A stretch of 64,000 nucleotides of DNA, taken from the NCBI RefSeq assembly GCF_001592045.1, contig NZ_BCWB01000042.1, positions 1 through 64,000 of the forward strand. Reading direction: 5' to 3'. Position numbers and translations under genes: made by a program. This stretch comes from Thermobifida fusca NBRC 14071 = JCM 3263 (GTDB lineage: Bacteria > Actinomycetota > Actinomycetes > Streptosporangiales > Streptosporangiaceae). The notes below the pieces were generated by a model that saw only the letters and a list, made by a program, of their open reading frames with translations, did not search any database and was not told the origin of the DNA. Of this stretch, positions 25,613 through 35,403 are shown piece by piece; positions within the stretch are counted from its first letter, which is position 1; each line of letters begins with the position of its first letter.

Positions 25613-26236
25613 ATGACCCACCCCGTACCCCCAGTTCCCCAGCCTCAGCCGAAGAAGAGCCGCGGCTGCCTGTGGGCGACGCTGATCGGGCTAGGCCTCG
25701 TCGTACTCTTCGGCTTCGTCGGCTGTGTCGCGGTCATCGCCAGCGTGGGAAGCGACTCCTCCAGCTCGGGGCAGAGCGCCTCCTCCGGCGACAAGAAGGA
25801 CGACAAGGGCGACAGCGCGGAAAGCAGCGACGAAGAGAAGACCGCCGGCATCGGCGACACCGTCGAGGACGGGGCGTTCGCCTTCACGGTGACCGACATC
25901 GAGACCGGCGTATCCCGGATCGGCAACGACTTCCTGCACCACGACGCCCAGGGCCAGTTCGTCATCGTGCACGTCACCGTCGAGAACATCGGCGACCAGG
26001 CCGAGATGTTCCACGGATCCAGCGTGAAGCTCTACGACGCCGACGGCAAGGAGTACTCCAACGATGGCGAGGCGGAGATCTACCTGGAGGACTCCGAAGC
26101 GTTCCTCACCGATATCAACCCCGGCAACAAGGTCGACGCGAAGGTGGTCTTCGACCTTCCTGAAGGCGTGGAGCCCGTCTCGGTGAAACTCCACGGATCC
26201 CTCTTCAGCAGCGGGGTCACCGTCTCACTGTCCTGA
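25613..26236 (+). CDS. Membrane-anchored DUF4352-type (immunoglobulin-like) protein
   Basis: The product is 207 residues from ATG 25613 with AAGGGA upstream; the longer open frame is not needed. A Pro/Gln/Lys start is followed by one membrane segment (LWATLIGLGLVVLFGFVGCVAVIASV) and a Ser/Gly/Asp/Lys-rich linker of about 40 residues. The extracellular domain fits DUF4352 (telokin-like): VEDGAFAFTVTD, GQFVIVHVTVENIGDQ, FHGSSVKLYD, INPGNKVDAKVVFDLP. Such proteins sit on the outer face of the membrane and their function is unknown. A strong bidirectional terminator follows. Confidence 0.85.
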   Translation: MTHPVPPVPQPQPKKSRGCLWATLIGLGLVVLFGFVGCVAVIASVGSDSSSSGQSASSGDKKDDKGDSAESSDEEKTAGIGDTVEDGAFAFTVTDIETGVSRIGNDFLHHDAQGQFVIVHVTVENIGDQAEMFHGSSVKLYDADGKEYSNDGEAEIYLEDSEAFLTDINPGNKVDAKVVFDLPEGVEPVSVKLHGSLFSSGVTVSLS

Positions 26237-26262
26237 CCCGCTTGTCGGGAGACCGCACACCG

Positions 26263-26290
26263 GCCCTGCCCCGGTCTGCCGGGGCAGGGC
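26263..26290. terminator. Bidirectional terminator between the DUF4352 and ribokinase genes
   Basis: A perfect 12-bp stem GCCCTGCCCCGG / CCGGGGCAGGGC with a TCTG loop lies between two convergent genes. Confidence 0.85.
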
Positions 26291-26329
26291 TGTCTGCTGT
26301 CGGGCACAGCAGCATGTGCCCGGCGCCGC

Positions 26330-27229
26330 TCAGAACGCGTCGATCTCGGCCCGGGTAGGCATCGACGTGCTCGCCCCAGGAATCCGCACCGACAAAGCGG
26401 CCGCTTTCGCGGCGAACCGCAGCGCCGACTCCGGGTCCTGGCCCTCGGTCCGAGCCACCGCATACGCCCCGCAGAACGTGTCCCCTGCCCCGGTCGTGTC
26501 GACGGCCTCCACCTGGACCACCGGGACCCACAGGGGTTCGCGGTCCCGGGCCCCGTAGAGCGCACCCCTGCTGCCCAACGTGATGATCACCTCGGGCACG
26601 GTCTCCAAGAGCGCGGCCAGTGCCCGCTCCGGGGTGTCCTCGCCGGTGATCGTCGCCGCCTCGTACTGGTTGGGCAGGAGGACGTCGACGCACTCCAACA
26701 GCTCCTGGGGGAGCGGCTGCGCCGGGGCAGGCGTCAGTACCGTGGTCACCCCGAGTGAACGACCCGCCCGAGCCGCCGCAATCACCCCGGACAGCGGCGT
26801 CTCCAACTGCAGCAGCAGCGCCTGGGCGCCGTCCAGCAGCAGGGTGTCGTTCTCCCGCAGCCCGGTGACCGTGCCGTTAGCACCCGGGATGACGATGATC
26901 GAGTTGTTCCCCTCCCGGTCCACGACGATGTGGGCGATTCCGGAAGCGCCCCCGACTGTGCGCAGCCCGGAGACGTCGATGCCGTTGTCGACCAGGGTGG
27001 CGCGCAGTTGAGGGCCGAAAACGTCGTCGCCCACCGCGCCCAGGAAGACCACGTCCGCCCCGGCCCGTGCTGCGGCGATCGCCTGGTTGGCGCCCTTGCC
27101 GCCAGGAACCTGGCTGAACTGCCGTCCCTGGACGGTCTCCCCCCGGGCGGGCGGGGTGTCCACGTAGGCCACCAGGTCCATGTTGACGCTGCCGAAGACT
27201 GCGATCCGCGGTGCCACTCCTTGCTTCAC
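26330..27229 (-). CDS. rbsK: Ribokinase (PfkB family)
   Basis: The product is 299 residues. The N-terminal substrate motif is GSVNMDLVAYV, the lid GGKGANQA, and the second PfkB signature DTTGAGDTFCGAY holds the catalytic Asp and anion hole. It phosphorylates D-ribose to ribose-5-phosphate. It is not next to an rbsABC transporter here, so a related sugar or nucleoside cannot be excluded. The start is ambiguous: GTG 27229 has GGGAG too close, and a GTG four codons in is nearly as good. Confidence 0.9.
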   Translation of the reverse strand: MKQGVAPRIAVFGSVNMDLVAYVDTPPARGETVQGRQFSQVPGGKGANQAIAAARAGADVVFLGAVGDDVFGPQLRATLVDNGIDVSGLRTVGGASGIAHIVVDREGNNSIIVIPGANGTVTGLRENDTLLLDGAQALLLQLETPLSGVIAAARAGRSLGVTTVLTPAPAQPLPQELLECVDVLLPNQYEAATITGEDTPERALAALLETVPEVIITLGSRGALYGARDREPLWVPVVQVEAVDTTGAGDTFCGAYAVARTEGQDPESALRFAAKAAALSVRIPGASTSMPTRAEIDAF

Positions 27230-27253
27230 ACTCCCACGCTATCCAGGAAAGGC

Positions 27254-28048
27254 TCAGTCAAGCTGAAAATCAGCGATGACAGGGGCGTGATCGGACGCGC
27301 CTTTGCCTTTGCGTTCCTCGCGGTCGATCTTCGCGTCCGTGGCCCGCTCGGCGAGCGCGGGGGAGGCCAGGATGAAGTCGATGCGCATCCCTTTGCGCTT
27401 CGGGAACGCCAGTCCTTTGTAGTCCCAGTAGGTGTAGACCCCGGGGCCGGGCGCATGCGGCCGTACCACGTCGGTGAAACCGGCGTCCACTACGGCGTGG
27501 AAAGCGTCCCGCTCCGGCTTAGTGACATGGGTGCGGCCTTCGAACTCCGCCATGTCCCACACGTCCTCATCGTAGGGGGCGATGTTCCAGTCCCCGCACA
27601 GCGCGATCTGCGCTTTCGGGTCCTCGGAAAGCCACGCCTCCCCGGCTTCGCGGAGCCGGGCCAGCCACTGCAGTTTGTAGGTGTAGTGCGGGTGGTCGAT
27701 TTCCCGGCCGTTGGGCACGTACAGGCTCCACACCCGCACTCCCCCGCAGACGGCGCTGATCGCGCGGGCCTCCGCCTCCTCCGGTTCCCCCCACCCGGGC
27801 TGGCCGGGGAAGCCGATCTGCACGTCGCTGAGCCCCACCCGGGAGGCGATCGCCACACCGTTCCACTGGGACAGCCCGTGGTGGGCTACCTCATAGCCGA
27901 GCTCGGTGAAGACCGCGGTGGGGAACTGATCGTCCCGGCATTTCGTTTCCTGGAGAGCGACCACGTCCACGTCGCTCCTGCGCAGCCAGGCAGCGATCCG
28001 CTCACTACGCGCCCGAACGCTGTTCACATTCCACGTCGCCAATCGCAC
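27254..28048 (-). CDS. xth: Exodeoxyribonuclease III
   Basis: This 264-residue AP endonuclease/exonuclease of the EEP fold has the expected motifs: MRLATWNVNSVRAR, metal-binding LQETKC, SLYVPNGRE, CGDWNIAPYDEDV, RIDFILAS and SDHAPVIADF with the catalytic Asp-His. It cleaves 5' of abasic sites in base excision repair. It lies 24 bases after ribokinase's start on the same strand. The start is a GTG without an obvious ribosome binding site. Confidence 0.94.
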   Translation of the reverse strand: MRLATWNVNSVRARSERIAAWLRRSDVDVVALQETKCRDDQFPTAVFTELGYEVAHHGLSQWNGVAIASRVGLSDVQIGFPGQPGWGEPEEAEARAISAVCGGVRVWSLYVPNGREIDHPHYTYKLQWLARLREAGEAWLSEDPKAQIALCGDWNIAPYDEDVWDMAEFEGRTHVTKPERDAFHAVVDAGFTDVVRPHAPGPGVYTYWDYKGLAFPKRKGMRIDFILASPALAERATDAKIDREERKGKGASDHAPVIADFQLD

Positions 28049-28218
28049 ACCGCAAGGCTAGCGCTCATGCTCTGCGCCCCCGAACCCGCTCAGTCAGGGA
28101 GGAAAGCCCGCATCTCCAGTTCTCAGCGTTTTCCCAGCCTGTACCCGCCTATATCCCAGGAAGAGGAGGTTGGATGGTCGATGTCCCATGGACTCTCCAC
28201 CATGACCGGCGCGCGGCG

Positions 28219-28248
28219 GGTCCCGCCTCCGGGGACGGGGGCGGGACC
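28219..28248. repeat. GC-rich hairpin in the gap before the two-component system
   Basis: A 9-bp stem GGTCCCGCC / GGCGGGACC with a 12-base loop lies in the 323-base divergent gap between xth and the response regulator. It may be part of the 5' leader. I see no gene in the gap. Confidence 0.4.
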
Positions 28249-28371
28249 GCGTCGGACGCGGGGCCGCGCCGGCCGCTGGGCGAGCGCAGCCCGGAAAGTT
28301 CCCCGGTTCAGCCTTGAGACCGGCATGAATACCATGGCAGGAGCCCCCGAAGTCTCCCGCTAGGTGGATCG

Positions 28372-29097
28372 ATGACGGAATCAGAGACCACGGCGCGACC
28401 CCATGTCCTCGTAATCGACGACGAACCGAACATCCGGGACTTGGTCCAGGCGGCCCTCCGTTTCCACGGTTTCGAGGTCAGCACCGCCGGTTCCGGGGAG
28501 GAAGGACTCGCCCTTGCGCGTTCAGAACGGCCGGACCTGATTCTGCTGGACGTCCTACTGCCGGACATCAGCGGCTTCGACGTGTGCCGCCGACTGCGGG
28601 ACGAGGACGACGACGTCCCGGTGATCTACCTGACTGCTCGGGACACCCCTTCGGACACGGTGACCGGGCTTTCCCTGGGCGGCGACGACTACGTCACCAA
28701 GCCGTTCTCCGTCGAGGCCCTCATCGCCCGCGTGCGCGCCCTGCTGCGCCGGGTCAAACGCGACCCCAACTCCGCGCAGTCGTCCGACGGCGTCCTGCGG
28801 GTCGCCGACTTGGAGCTGGACGAGAAGACGTGGACGGTGCGCCGCGGCGGGGTGCCGATCGACCTGTCGCCCACCGAGTTCCGGCTGCTGGCCTACATGA
28901 TGCACAACGCCGGACGGGTGCTGACCCGGGCCCAGCTGCTGGAAAACGTGTGGGGATGGGACTACGCGGGCCAATCCCAGATCGTGGAGACCTACGTCAG
29001 CTACCTGCGGCGCAAACTGGATCCCTTCGGCCCCAACCTGATCCACACCCAGCGCGGTGTGGGCTACGCGCTCCGCGTTAAAGAAGACGACAAATGA
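28372..29097 (+). CDS. OmpR-family response regulator
   Basis: The product is 241 residues. The receiver domain (10-125) has the acidic pair DD at 16-17, phospho-acceptor Asp60 (LILLDVLLPD) and the conserved Lys in DDYVTKPF. The winged-helix domain (about 140-238) has SPTEFRLLAYMM and VWGWDYAGQSQIVETYVSYLRRKL. AGGTGG is 5 bases before the ATG. It is translationally coupled by a 4-base overlap to the histidine kinase downstream, forming a standard two-component system. The controlled genes are unknown. Confidence 0.94.
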   Translation: MTESETTARPHVLVIDDEPNIRDLVQAALRFHGFEVSTAGSGEEGLALARSERPDLILLDVLLPDISGFDVCRRLRDEDDDVPVIYLTARDTPSDTVTGLSLGGDDYVTKPFSVEALIARVRALLRRVKRDPNSAQSSDGVLRVADLELDEKTWTVRRGGVPIDLSPTEFRLLAYMMHNAGRVLTRAQLLENVWGWDYAGQSQIVETYVSYLRRKLDPFGPNLIHTQRGVGYALRVKEDDK

Positions 29098-30518
29098 TCA
29101 TCGGCGGGCTGTTCGCGCCTCCGGGAACACTGCGGTCCAGGCTGCTCGCTGGCCTTCTCATCGTCACCGGGGTGGGGCTGCTGGTCAGTTCGCTGGTCAG
29201 CGTGCTGACCCTGCGGTCGTTCATCACCGAGCGGCTCGAAGCCCAACTGCTCTTCACCACGGAGCGGGCCATGATCCGGTTGGACAACGACACTCCACCG
29301 GTGGGGGTCGACGCCCCCAGTCCGTCCCCCTACTTCGTGGTGCTGCTCAACCCGGAGACCGGGGAGGTCAACCAGATCTACGGTGACACGCTCCGCGAAG
29401 ACGTGGTGTTGAACCGGCTCGCCCACCTCTCCTTGACGGAGCTGCGCTCTTACGCCTCGTCGCAGGAGATCGTCGAACTGGACACCCCCGATGAAAGAGT
29501 TCCCCCGCACTTGATCACGGTGCGGATGCGCCCCAACGCGATCATGGTCAGCGGGGTGCCTACCGACGAGCGGGAAGACTATCCGCGCCAGTTGGTCACC
29601 GTGCAGCTGATCACCGCGGTGCTGCTGCTGGGCGGGCTGCTGCTGATCGGCGGCCGGCTGATTGTGCGGGCGCTGGCTCCGCTGGACCGGATGGCGACCA
29701 CCGCTGGACAGATCAGCACCGGGTCCGACCTGGGCGATCGAATGCCCGACGCCGACCCGTACAGCGAGGTGGGGCGGCTCGGGATGGCGATCAACACCAT
29801 GCTGGCCCGTTTGGAGAACGCGTTCCGCGCCAAGGCGGAGTCTGAGCGGCGGGTCCGTGATTTCGCTGCCGATGCGTCCCACGAGCTCCGCACCCCGCTC
29901 ACCACCATCCTCGGCTACGCCGAGCTGTACCGGCAGGGGGCGATCCCCGACGCGGAGCTCCCCGAGGCGATGCGGCGGGTCGAAGCGGAAGCGACCCGCA
30001 TGTCCAAGCTCGTGGGGGAGCTTTTGGAGCTGGCCCGGCTGGACCGCACCGGATCGCTGGAACTCGCCACCCGCGACGTGGCTGAGATCGTCCGGGACAT
30101 GACCGGGGACGCGGCGTCGCTGGAACCGGAGCGGGAGTTCACCCTGGACGTTCCCGACCGGCTCTTCTGGCGGATCGACGAGACCCGCTTCCGGCAAATC
30201 CTCGCGAACCTCCTGTCTAACGTGCGCGAACACACTCCGCCGGACACCCCGGTGACGGTGCGGCTGCACTCGGACGGCGATGAGGTCGTGCTCTCGGTGA
30301 CCGACGCGGGCCCGGGGATGTCCCCCGAGGACGCGTCCCGGGTGTTTGACCGCTTCTACCGGGCTGCTCGGGATCCCGGCGGGGGCAGTGGCCTGGGGCT
30401 GCCCATCGTGAAGGCGATCGCGGACGCCCACGGCGGCAGCGTCACCCTCGACACTCGGCCCGGCGAAGGGACAACGGTTACGGTGTGTATTCCTTCGGGG
30501 GATCACTCCACAGACTGA
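29094..30518 (+). CDS. Sensor histidine kinase
   Basis: The product is 474 residues. The first membrane span is near 17-40 and the second near 168-190, with an about 125-residue extracellular sensor between them. A HAMP domain follows (190-245). The dimerisation domain holds His263 (DASHELRTPLTT). The HATPase has the N-box NLLSNVREHTP, DAGPGM, FYRAARDPGGGSGLGLPIV. It partners the preceding response regulator. The extracellular sensor has no recognised domain. Confidence 0.94.
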   Translation: MIIGGLFAPPGTLRSRLLAGLLIVTGVGLLVSSLVSVLTLRSFITERLEAQLLFTTERAMIRLDNDTPPVGVDAPSPSPYFVVLLNPETGEVNQIYGDTLREDVVLNRLAHLSLTELRSYASSQEIVELDTPDERVPPHLITVRMRPNAIMVSGVPTDEREDYPRQLVTVQLITAVLLLGGLLLIGGRLIVRALAPLDRMATTAGQISTGSDLGDRMPDADPYSEVGRLGMAINTMLARLENAFRAKAESERRVRDFAADASHELRTPLTTILGYAELYRQGAIPDAELPEAMRRVEAEATRMSKLVGELLELARLDRTGSLELATRDVAEIVRDMTGDAASLEPEREFTLDVPDRLFWRIDETRFRQILANLLSNVREHTPPDTPVTVRLHSDGDEVVLSVTDAGPGMSPEDASRVFDRFYRAARDPGGGSGLGLPIVKAIADAHGGSVTLDTRPGEGTTVTVCIPSGDHSTD

Positions 30519-30825
30519 CGCGTATCACCACCTACCACGCCCGGGTCGTTGAAAGTGCCGGTCAACCTTGAGATTTCGCTGATGTAAGCCGCGATCCTAT
30601 GCCAGGATTGCCCATGGCGGCGAGCGCCGGAGAGGCGGTTTCACTCCCCATCTCCGTTACTGAGGGTAATAATCCCGACCTCTTCTCCGGAAAGCCGCGC
30701 ATTGACCCCCGCTCCAGGTCCCCGGCGGGATCTGGACTCGTCCGCAACGGACACCCCCTCTGTGTGGGTATGGGTGGGCAATCCCCCATTCCACTACATA
30801 GAGAAACTGTTTAGTTGCATAAAGT

Positions 30826-30831
30826 TATAAT
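30826..30831 (+). promoter_or_regulatory. Perfect -10 element before the small secreted protein gene
   Basis: TATAAT occurs 52 bases upstream of the ATG at 30883, in an AT-rich patch that stands out from the GC-rich surroundings. No good -35 is seen at 17 bases. The 300 bases before it, back to the kinase gene, show no supported gene. Confidence 0.45.
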
Positions 30832-30882
30832 CTGTGTTGTTGGGTGGTTTTCACCGTCACACTTGGGAGGAGACTCTTCTTC

Positions 30883-31401
30883 ATGCGCCTAGCCTTCTGC
30901 CGCCGGCCGGGCTGCCGACCCCGACACGCGCGTCCGCCGTGGATCGTGCGCGCCACCCGGGCGCGTTGGCTGGTGGCCTCCTTCGCCGTGCTCTCCCTCG
31001 GCGGTGCAGCCGGCCTCCTGTCGCCCCACGCTGAGGATTCGATCGCGCAGTCCACACCCGACGCTGAGATCCAGCCCGCCGCTGTCGCCTCGTACTTTGC
31101 ACCCCAGCACACCACACCCCCCGTGCCGGTGGTGCGCACCACTCCCCCGCAGACCCTGACGCGTGCCGCAGACCTGCAGCCCGTGACGCTGCCCCGCCCG
31201 TCGGAACCCACTCCCACACCCCCCGCGGAGACCGACGACCGCAGCAACGACCGACGGGAGATCGCTGAACTGTCCGGCCCCGACCACTGGTCCCCCCGCT
31301 CTGAAGCGCCGCACCGCTACTCCCCCTCGTCCAGTCCGGAAGCCACGTGCAGCGACTCCGTCTTCATGCTGTGGGAGGGCTGCGGTGAGGAAGATTTCTA
31401 A
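30883..31401 (+). CDS. Small secreted or membrane-anchored Pro/Thr-rich protein
   Basis: The product is 172 residues from ATG 30883 with GGGAGGAG about 10 bases upstream. The basic, Cys-containing N-terminus (MRLAFCRRPGCRPRHARPP) precedes one hydrophobic segment (WLVASFAVLSLGGAAGLL). A long Pro/Thr/Ser-rich region (TTPPVPVVRTTPP, PRPSEPTPTPPAETDD) follows, and the end has two Cys (EATCSDSVFMLWEGCGEED). A signal-anchored cell-envelope protein is likely. No family is recognised. Confidence 0.65.
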   Translation: MRLAFCRRPGCRPRHARPPWIVRATRARWLVASFAVLSLGGAAGLLSPHAEDSIAQSTPDAEIQPAAVASYFAPQHTTPPVPVVRTTPPQTLTRAADLQPVTLPRPSEPTPTPPAETDDRSNDRREIAELSGPDHWSPRSEAPHRYSPSSSPEATCSDSVFMLWEGCGEEDF

Positions 31402-31423
31402 CAGCGTCACCCCCCGCCGCTAA

Positions 31424-32644
<1,221 letters not shown>

Positions 32645-32680
32645 CCAGCCGGGCAGCCCACACGAGGGCCGCCCGGCTGG
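32645..32680. terminator. Bidirectional terminator between the glycosylase and thiolase genes
   Basis: A perfect 10-bp stem CCAGCCGGGC / GCCCGGCTGG with a 16-base loop fills the 40-base gap between convergent stops. Confidence 0.75.
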
Positions 32681-32684
32681 CAGG

Positions 32685-33827
32685 TCACACCCGTTCGATG
32701 ATGGTGACGTTGGCCTGTCCCCCGCCCTCGCACATGGTCTGCAGCCCGTAGCGGCCGCCCGTGCGGCGCAGTTCGTGGACGAGCTTGGTCATGAGCACGG
32801 CGCCGGTGGCCCCCAGCGGGTGGCCCAGGGCGATCGCACCGCCGTTGGGGTTGACCTTCGCCGGGTCGGCGCCGATTTCGTCGATCCACGCCATGGGGAC
32901 CGGGGCGAACGCCTCGTTGATCTCGACCACGTCGATGTCGTCGATGTCCAGCCCGGCCTTGCGCAGCGCGATCCGAGTGGCGGGGATCGGCGCGGTGAGC
33001 ATGTACACCGGGTCGTCCCCGGCCAAAGCCAGTTGCACGATCCGCGCCAAGGGGGTGAGCCCGTGCTCGGCCACGGCCCGCTCCGACGCGATGAGCAGGG
33101 CGCTCGCCCCCACCGAAATCTGGCTGGAGACGGCCGCGGTCAACGCCCAGCCTTCGCGGAGCGGTGCGAGCTCGGCCATCTTCTCCAGCGACGTGTCGGG
33201 GCGCACCCCCTCGTCGTGGGTGACCCCGGCCAGCGGGGCAGTCTCCGCGTCGAAGTAGCCCGCTTCGATCGCCGCGGCAGCCCGACGGTGGCTTTCCAGC
33301 GCGTACTTCTCCAAGTCCTCGCGGGTGTACCCCCACTTTTCACACATCAGTTGGGCCCCGCGGAACTGGGAGATCTCCTGGGTGCCGTACCGTTCGACCC
33401 AGCCCTGCCCGTAGACGGACAACCCGTTGTCCACGGCGAACTGCACGTTGGCGCCCATGGGGACCATGCCCATGTTCTCCACACCCGCCGCGATCACCAG
33501 GTCTTGGGTGCCGGACATGACCCCTTGCGCCGCAAAGTGCACGGCCTGCTGGGAGGAACCGCACTGGCGGTCGATGGTGACCCCCGGCGTACTCTCCGGG
33601 AGTCCGGCAGAAAGCCATGCGGTGCGGGCCAGGTCGAGTGCCTGCGGCCCCACCTGGGTGACGCAGCCCATGATCACGTCCTCGACCGCGGCCGGGTCGA
33701 TCCCGGTCCGGTTCACCAGTTCTTTGAGCACGTGGGCGCCCAGGTCGGCCGGGTGCACCGCAGCGAGCGCCCCCTTCCTGGTCCCGATCGGGGTGCGCAC
33801 CGCTCCGACGATGTATGCCTCGGCCAC
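32685..33827 (-). CDS. Acetyl-CoA acetyltransferase (thiolase)
   Basis: This 380-residue thiolase has nucleophile Cys in TIDRQCGSSQQAVHFA, His in GHPLGATGAVL, the NEAFAPV segment and the C-terminal CEGGGQAN (usually CGGGG). The start has GAAGGAGGA upstream. It either cleaves 3-ketoacyl-CoA or condenses acetyl-CoA. The operator-like ACCGAACG repeat in its promoter also precedes the SDR-crotonase pair at 10.4 kb, which suggests a common fatty-acid regulator and a beta-oxidation role. Confidence 0.93.
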   Translation of the reverse strand: MAEAYIVGAVRTPIGTRKGALAAVHPADLGAHVLKELVNRTGIDPAAVEDVIMGCVTQVGPQALDLARTAWLSAGLPESTPGVTIDRQCGSSQQAVHFAAQGVMSGTQDLVIAAGVENMGMVPMGANVQFAVDNGLSVYGQGWVERYGTQEISQFRGAQLMCEKWGYTREDLEKYALESHRRAAAAIEAGYFDAETAPLAGVTHDEGVRPDTSLEKMAELAPLREGWALTAAVSSQISVGASALLIASERAVAEHGLTPLARIVQLALAGDDPVYMLTAPIPATRIALRKAGLDIDDIDVVEINEAFAPVPMAWIDEIGADPAKVNPNGGAIALGHPLGATGAVLMTKLVHELRRTGGRYGLQTMCEGGGQANVTIIERV

Positions 33828-33861
33828 GGTTCCTCCTTCGGTCGCGTGAGCAAACCTCCAT

Positions 33862-33878
33862 ACCGAACGATATTCGGT
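33862..33878. promoter_or_regulatory. Candidate operator upstream of the thiolase gene
   Basis: ACCGAA-CGATA-TTCGGT (17 bases) is a perfect 6-bp inverted repeat, 35 bases upstream of the thiolase start. It shares the oriented core ACCGAACG-N3-TTC with the site at 10482-10495. It is probably bound by a TetR-type regulator encoded elsewhere. The rest of the gap to 34089 holds only the ribosome binding site of the next gene. Confidence 0.55.
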
Positions 33879-34089
33879 TGAGGGGCGGGGGCAACCCGTT
33901 GCACCCGCTCCTTTTCACGCCGTTGCCCGCCTTCGCCGCGTGGGTAGGAATCCGTGATGGACTTATCCCTGTCGCCGACACCCGGCAGTGCTCCGGTCGT
34001 GTCCTCCCCGCCTCCCGGGAGTCCCACGGCCGCGGGCCTGCCCGGCGTCCCTCCTCCCACCGACGGAAACTCAGCGGAAAGGTCTGCTC

Positions 34090-34260
34090 ATGAGCGGCGC
34101 ATACGACGGCGCGATCCTCCTCGGCCTGCTGGTCCTCTTCGTCGTCCTCGGAGTCCGCTGGCTCCGCAAACGGGTCCACGTGCCGTGGAGCACCAAAGGG
34201 ATCGCGGTGGTCTTCATCTTTGCTGTGCTGCTGCTGTGGGCGTATCAGACCACGACGTGA
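34090..34260 (+). CDS. Small membrane protein with two spans
   Basis: This 56-residue protein starts at ATG 34090 with GGAAAGG 7 bases upstream. It consists of two hydrophobic helices (AILLGLLVLFVVLGVRWL and GIAVVFIFAVLLLWAYQ) joined by a basic loop (RKRVHVPWSTK). It has no recognised family. It lies 82 bases upstream of the YihY/BrkB gene and may be part of its transcript. Confidence 0.65.
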   Translation: MSGAYDGAILLGLLVLFVVLGVRWLRKRVHVPWSTKGIAVVFIFAVLLLWAYQTTT

Positions 34261-34342
34261 CCGCGCTCCTCCCTACGCCACGATTCATCGCCGTCTCGTG
34301 GGGCAGTCGTGTCTCAAAGCCGACGACGACAAGGGGAGTGGG

Positions 34343-35344
34343 ATGAGCAAGCGCTCGGCCTCATCGAGTCGATCCCCGGCTGCTGGTACCGGTGCCGCGG
34401 TGCCCGAGTCTCCCGCCGAACTTCCCGCAACCTCATGGTGGGCGTCGCTGAAACGCACCGTCGTGGAATTCAAGGAAGACAACCTGACCGACCTGGCCGC
34501 CGGGCTTACCTACTACGCGGTGCTGTCGATCTTTCCGGCGCTCCTCGTCCTGGTGTCCCTGCTCGGCCTGGCCGGCCAGTCGGCCACCGACACGATCAGC
34601 GACCAACTGAGCGCGGTGGCCCCCGACGAGACCGTGGAGATCGTCACCGGAGTCCTGACCAACCTCCAAGCCAACCAGGCCACCGCCAGCCTGGTGGGGC
34701 TGCTCAGCCTCGCCTTGGCGGTGTGGTCGGCCTCCGCCTACGTCGCCGCGTTCATGCGGGCCGCCAACATCGTGTACGACATCCGGGAAGGCCGCCCGTT
34801 CTGGAAGACCCTGCCGGTCCGGGTCGGCATCACCCTGCTCCTGCTCACACTGGTAGCGATCAGCGCGCTCGCAGTCATCCTCAGCGGCGGGGTCGCCCAG
34901 TGGGTGGGGAACTTCATAGGGGCCGGTCCTACCGCCGTCACCCTGTGGAACATCGTCAAATGGCCGGTCCTCGTCCTGCTGATGATGTTCATGGTGTCGG
35001 TGCTGTACTGGGCGGCCCCCAACGTCAAACGACCTTTCCGCTGGGTGAGCCCCGGCGGCATCGTGGCGGTCCTCATCTGGCTCGGCGCCTCCGCGGCCTT
35101 CGCCTTCTACGTGGCGAACTTCGCCAACTACAACCGCACCTACGGTAGTCTCGCCGCGGTCGTCATCTTCCTGGTCTGGCTGTGGATCTCCAACATCGCG
35201 ATCCTGCTGGGCATCGAATACAACGCGGAGATCGAACGGAGCCGGGCCCTCCAGGCGGGGCAGCGCCTCACCGTGGAACCCTATGTGGAACCCCGGGACG
35301 TGCCGAAACCCCGGCCGTTCCACCACCGGCCGAAACCGGAGTGA
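34343..35344 (+). CDS. YihY/virulence factor BrkB family membrane protein
   Basis: This 333-residue protein has six predicted membrane spans. The start ATG 34343 has AAGGGGAG upstream. Family motifs include DNLTDLAAGLTYYAVLSIFPALLV, YRTYGSLAAVVIFLVWLWIS-type segments near the end (NYNRTYGSLAAVVIFL) and LLGIEYNAEIER. The family was once called RNase BN by mistake; its role is unsettled (envelope or transport). The Ser/Ala/Pro-rich first 40 residues and a basic C-terminal tail are variable parts. Confidence 0.9.
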   Translation: MSKRSASSSRSPAAGTGAAVPESPAELPATSWWASLKRTVVEFKEDNLTDLAAGLTYYAVLSIFPALLVLVSLLGLAGQSATDTISDQLSAVAPDETVEIVTGVLTNLQANQATASLVGLLSLALAVWSASAYVAAFMRAANIVYDIREGRPFWKTLPVRVGITLLLLTLVAISALAVILSGGVAQWVGNFIGAGPTAVTLWNIVKWPVLVLLMMFMVSVLYWAAPNVKRPFRWVSPGGIVAVLIWLGASAAFAFYVANFANYNRTYGSLAAVVIFLVWLWISNIAILLGIEYNAEIERSRALQAGQRLTVEPYVEPRDVPKPRPFHHRPKPE

Positions 35345-35403
35345 GGAAGGGTCGCCAACAACCGCCCTGGGAGAAGGGCTGTCTTACCGACCGTGGTGCG
35401 CCG

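Noticed and set aside
28123-28335. 70-codon minus-strand frame before the two-component system
   Set aside because: Composition is Arg/Pro-rich with no ribosome binding site, and it covers the likely promoter of the response regulator.
30599-30814. 71-codon plus-strand frame upstream of the small secreted protein
   Set aside because: It has no ribosome binding site, no domain and no hydrophobic pattern, and it lies where a promoter is expected.
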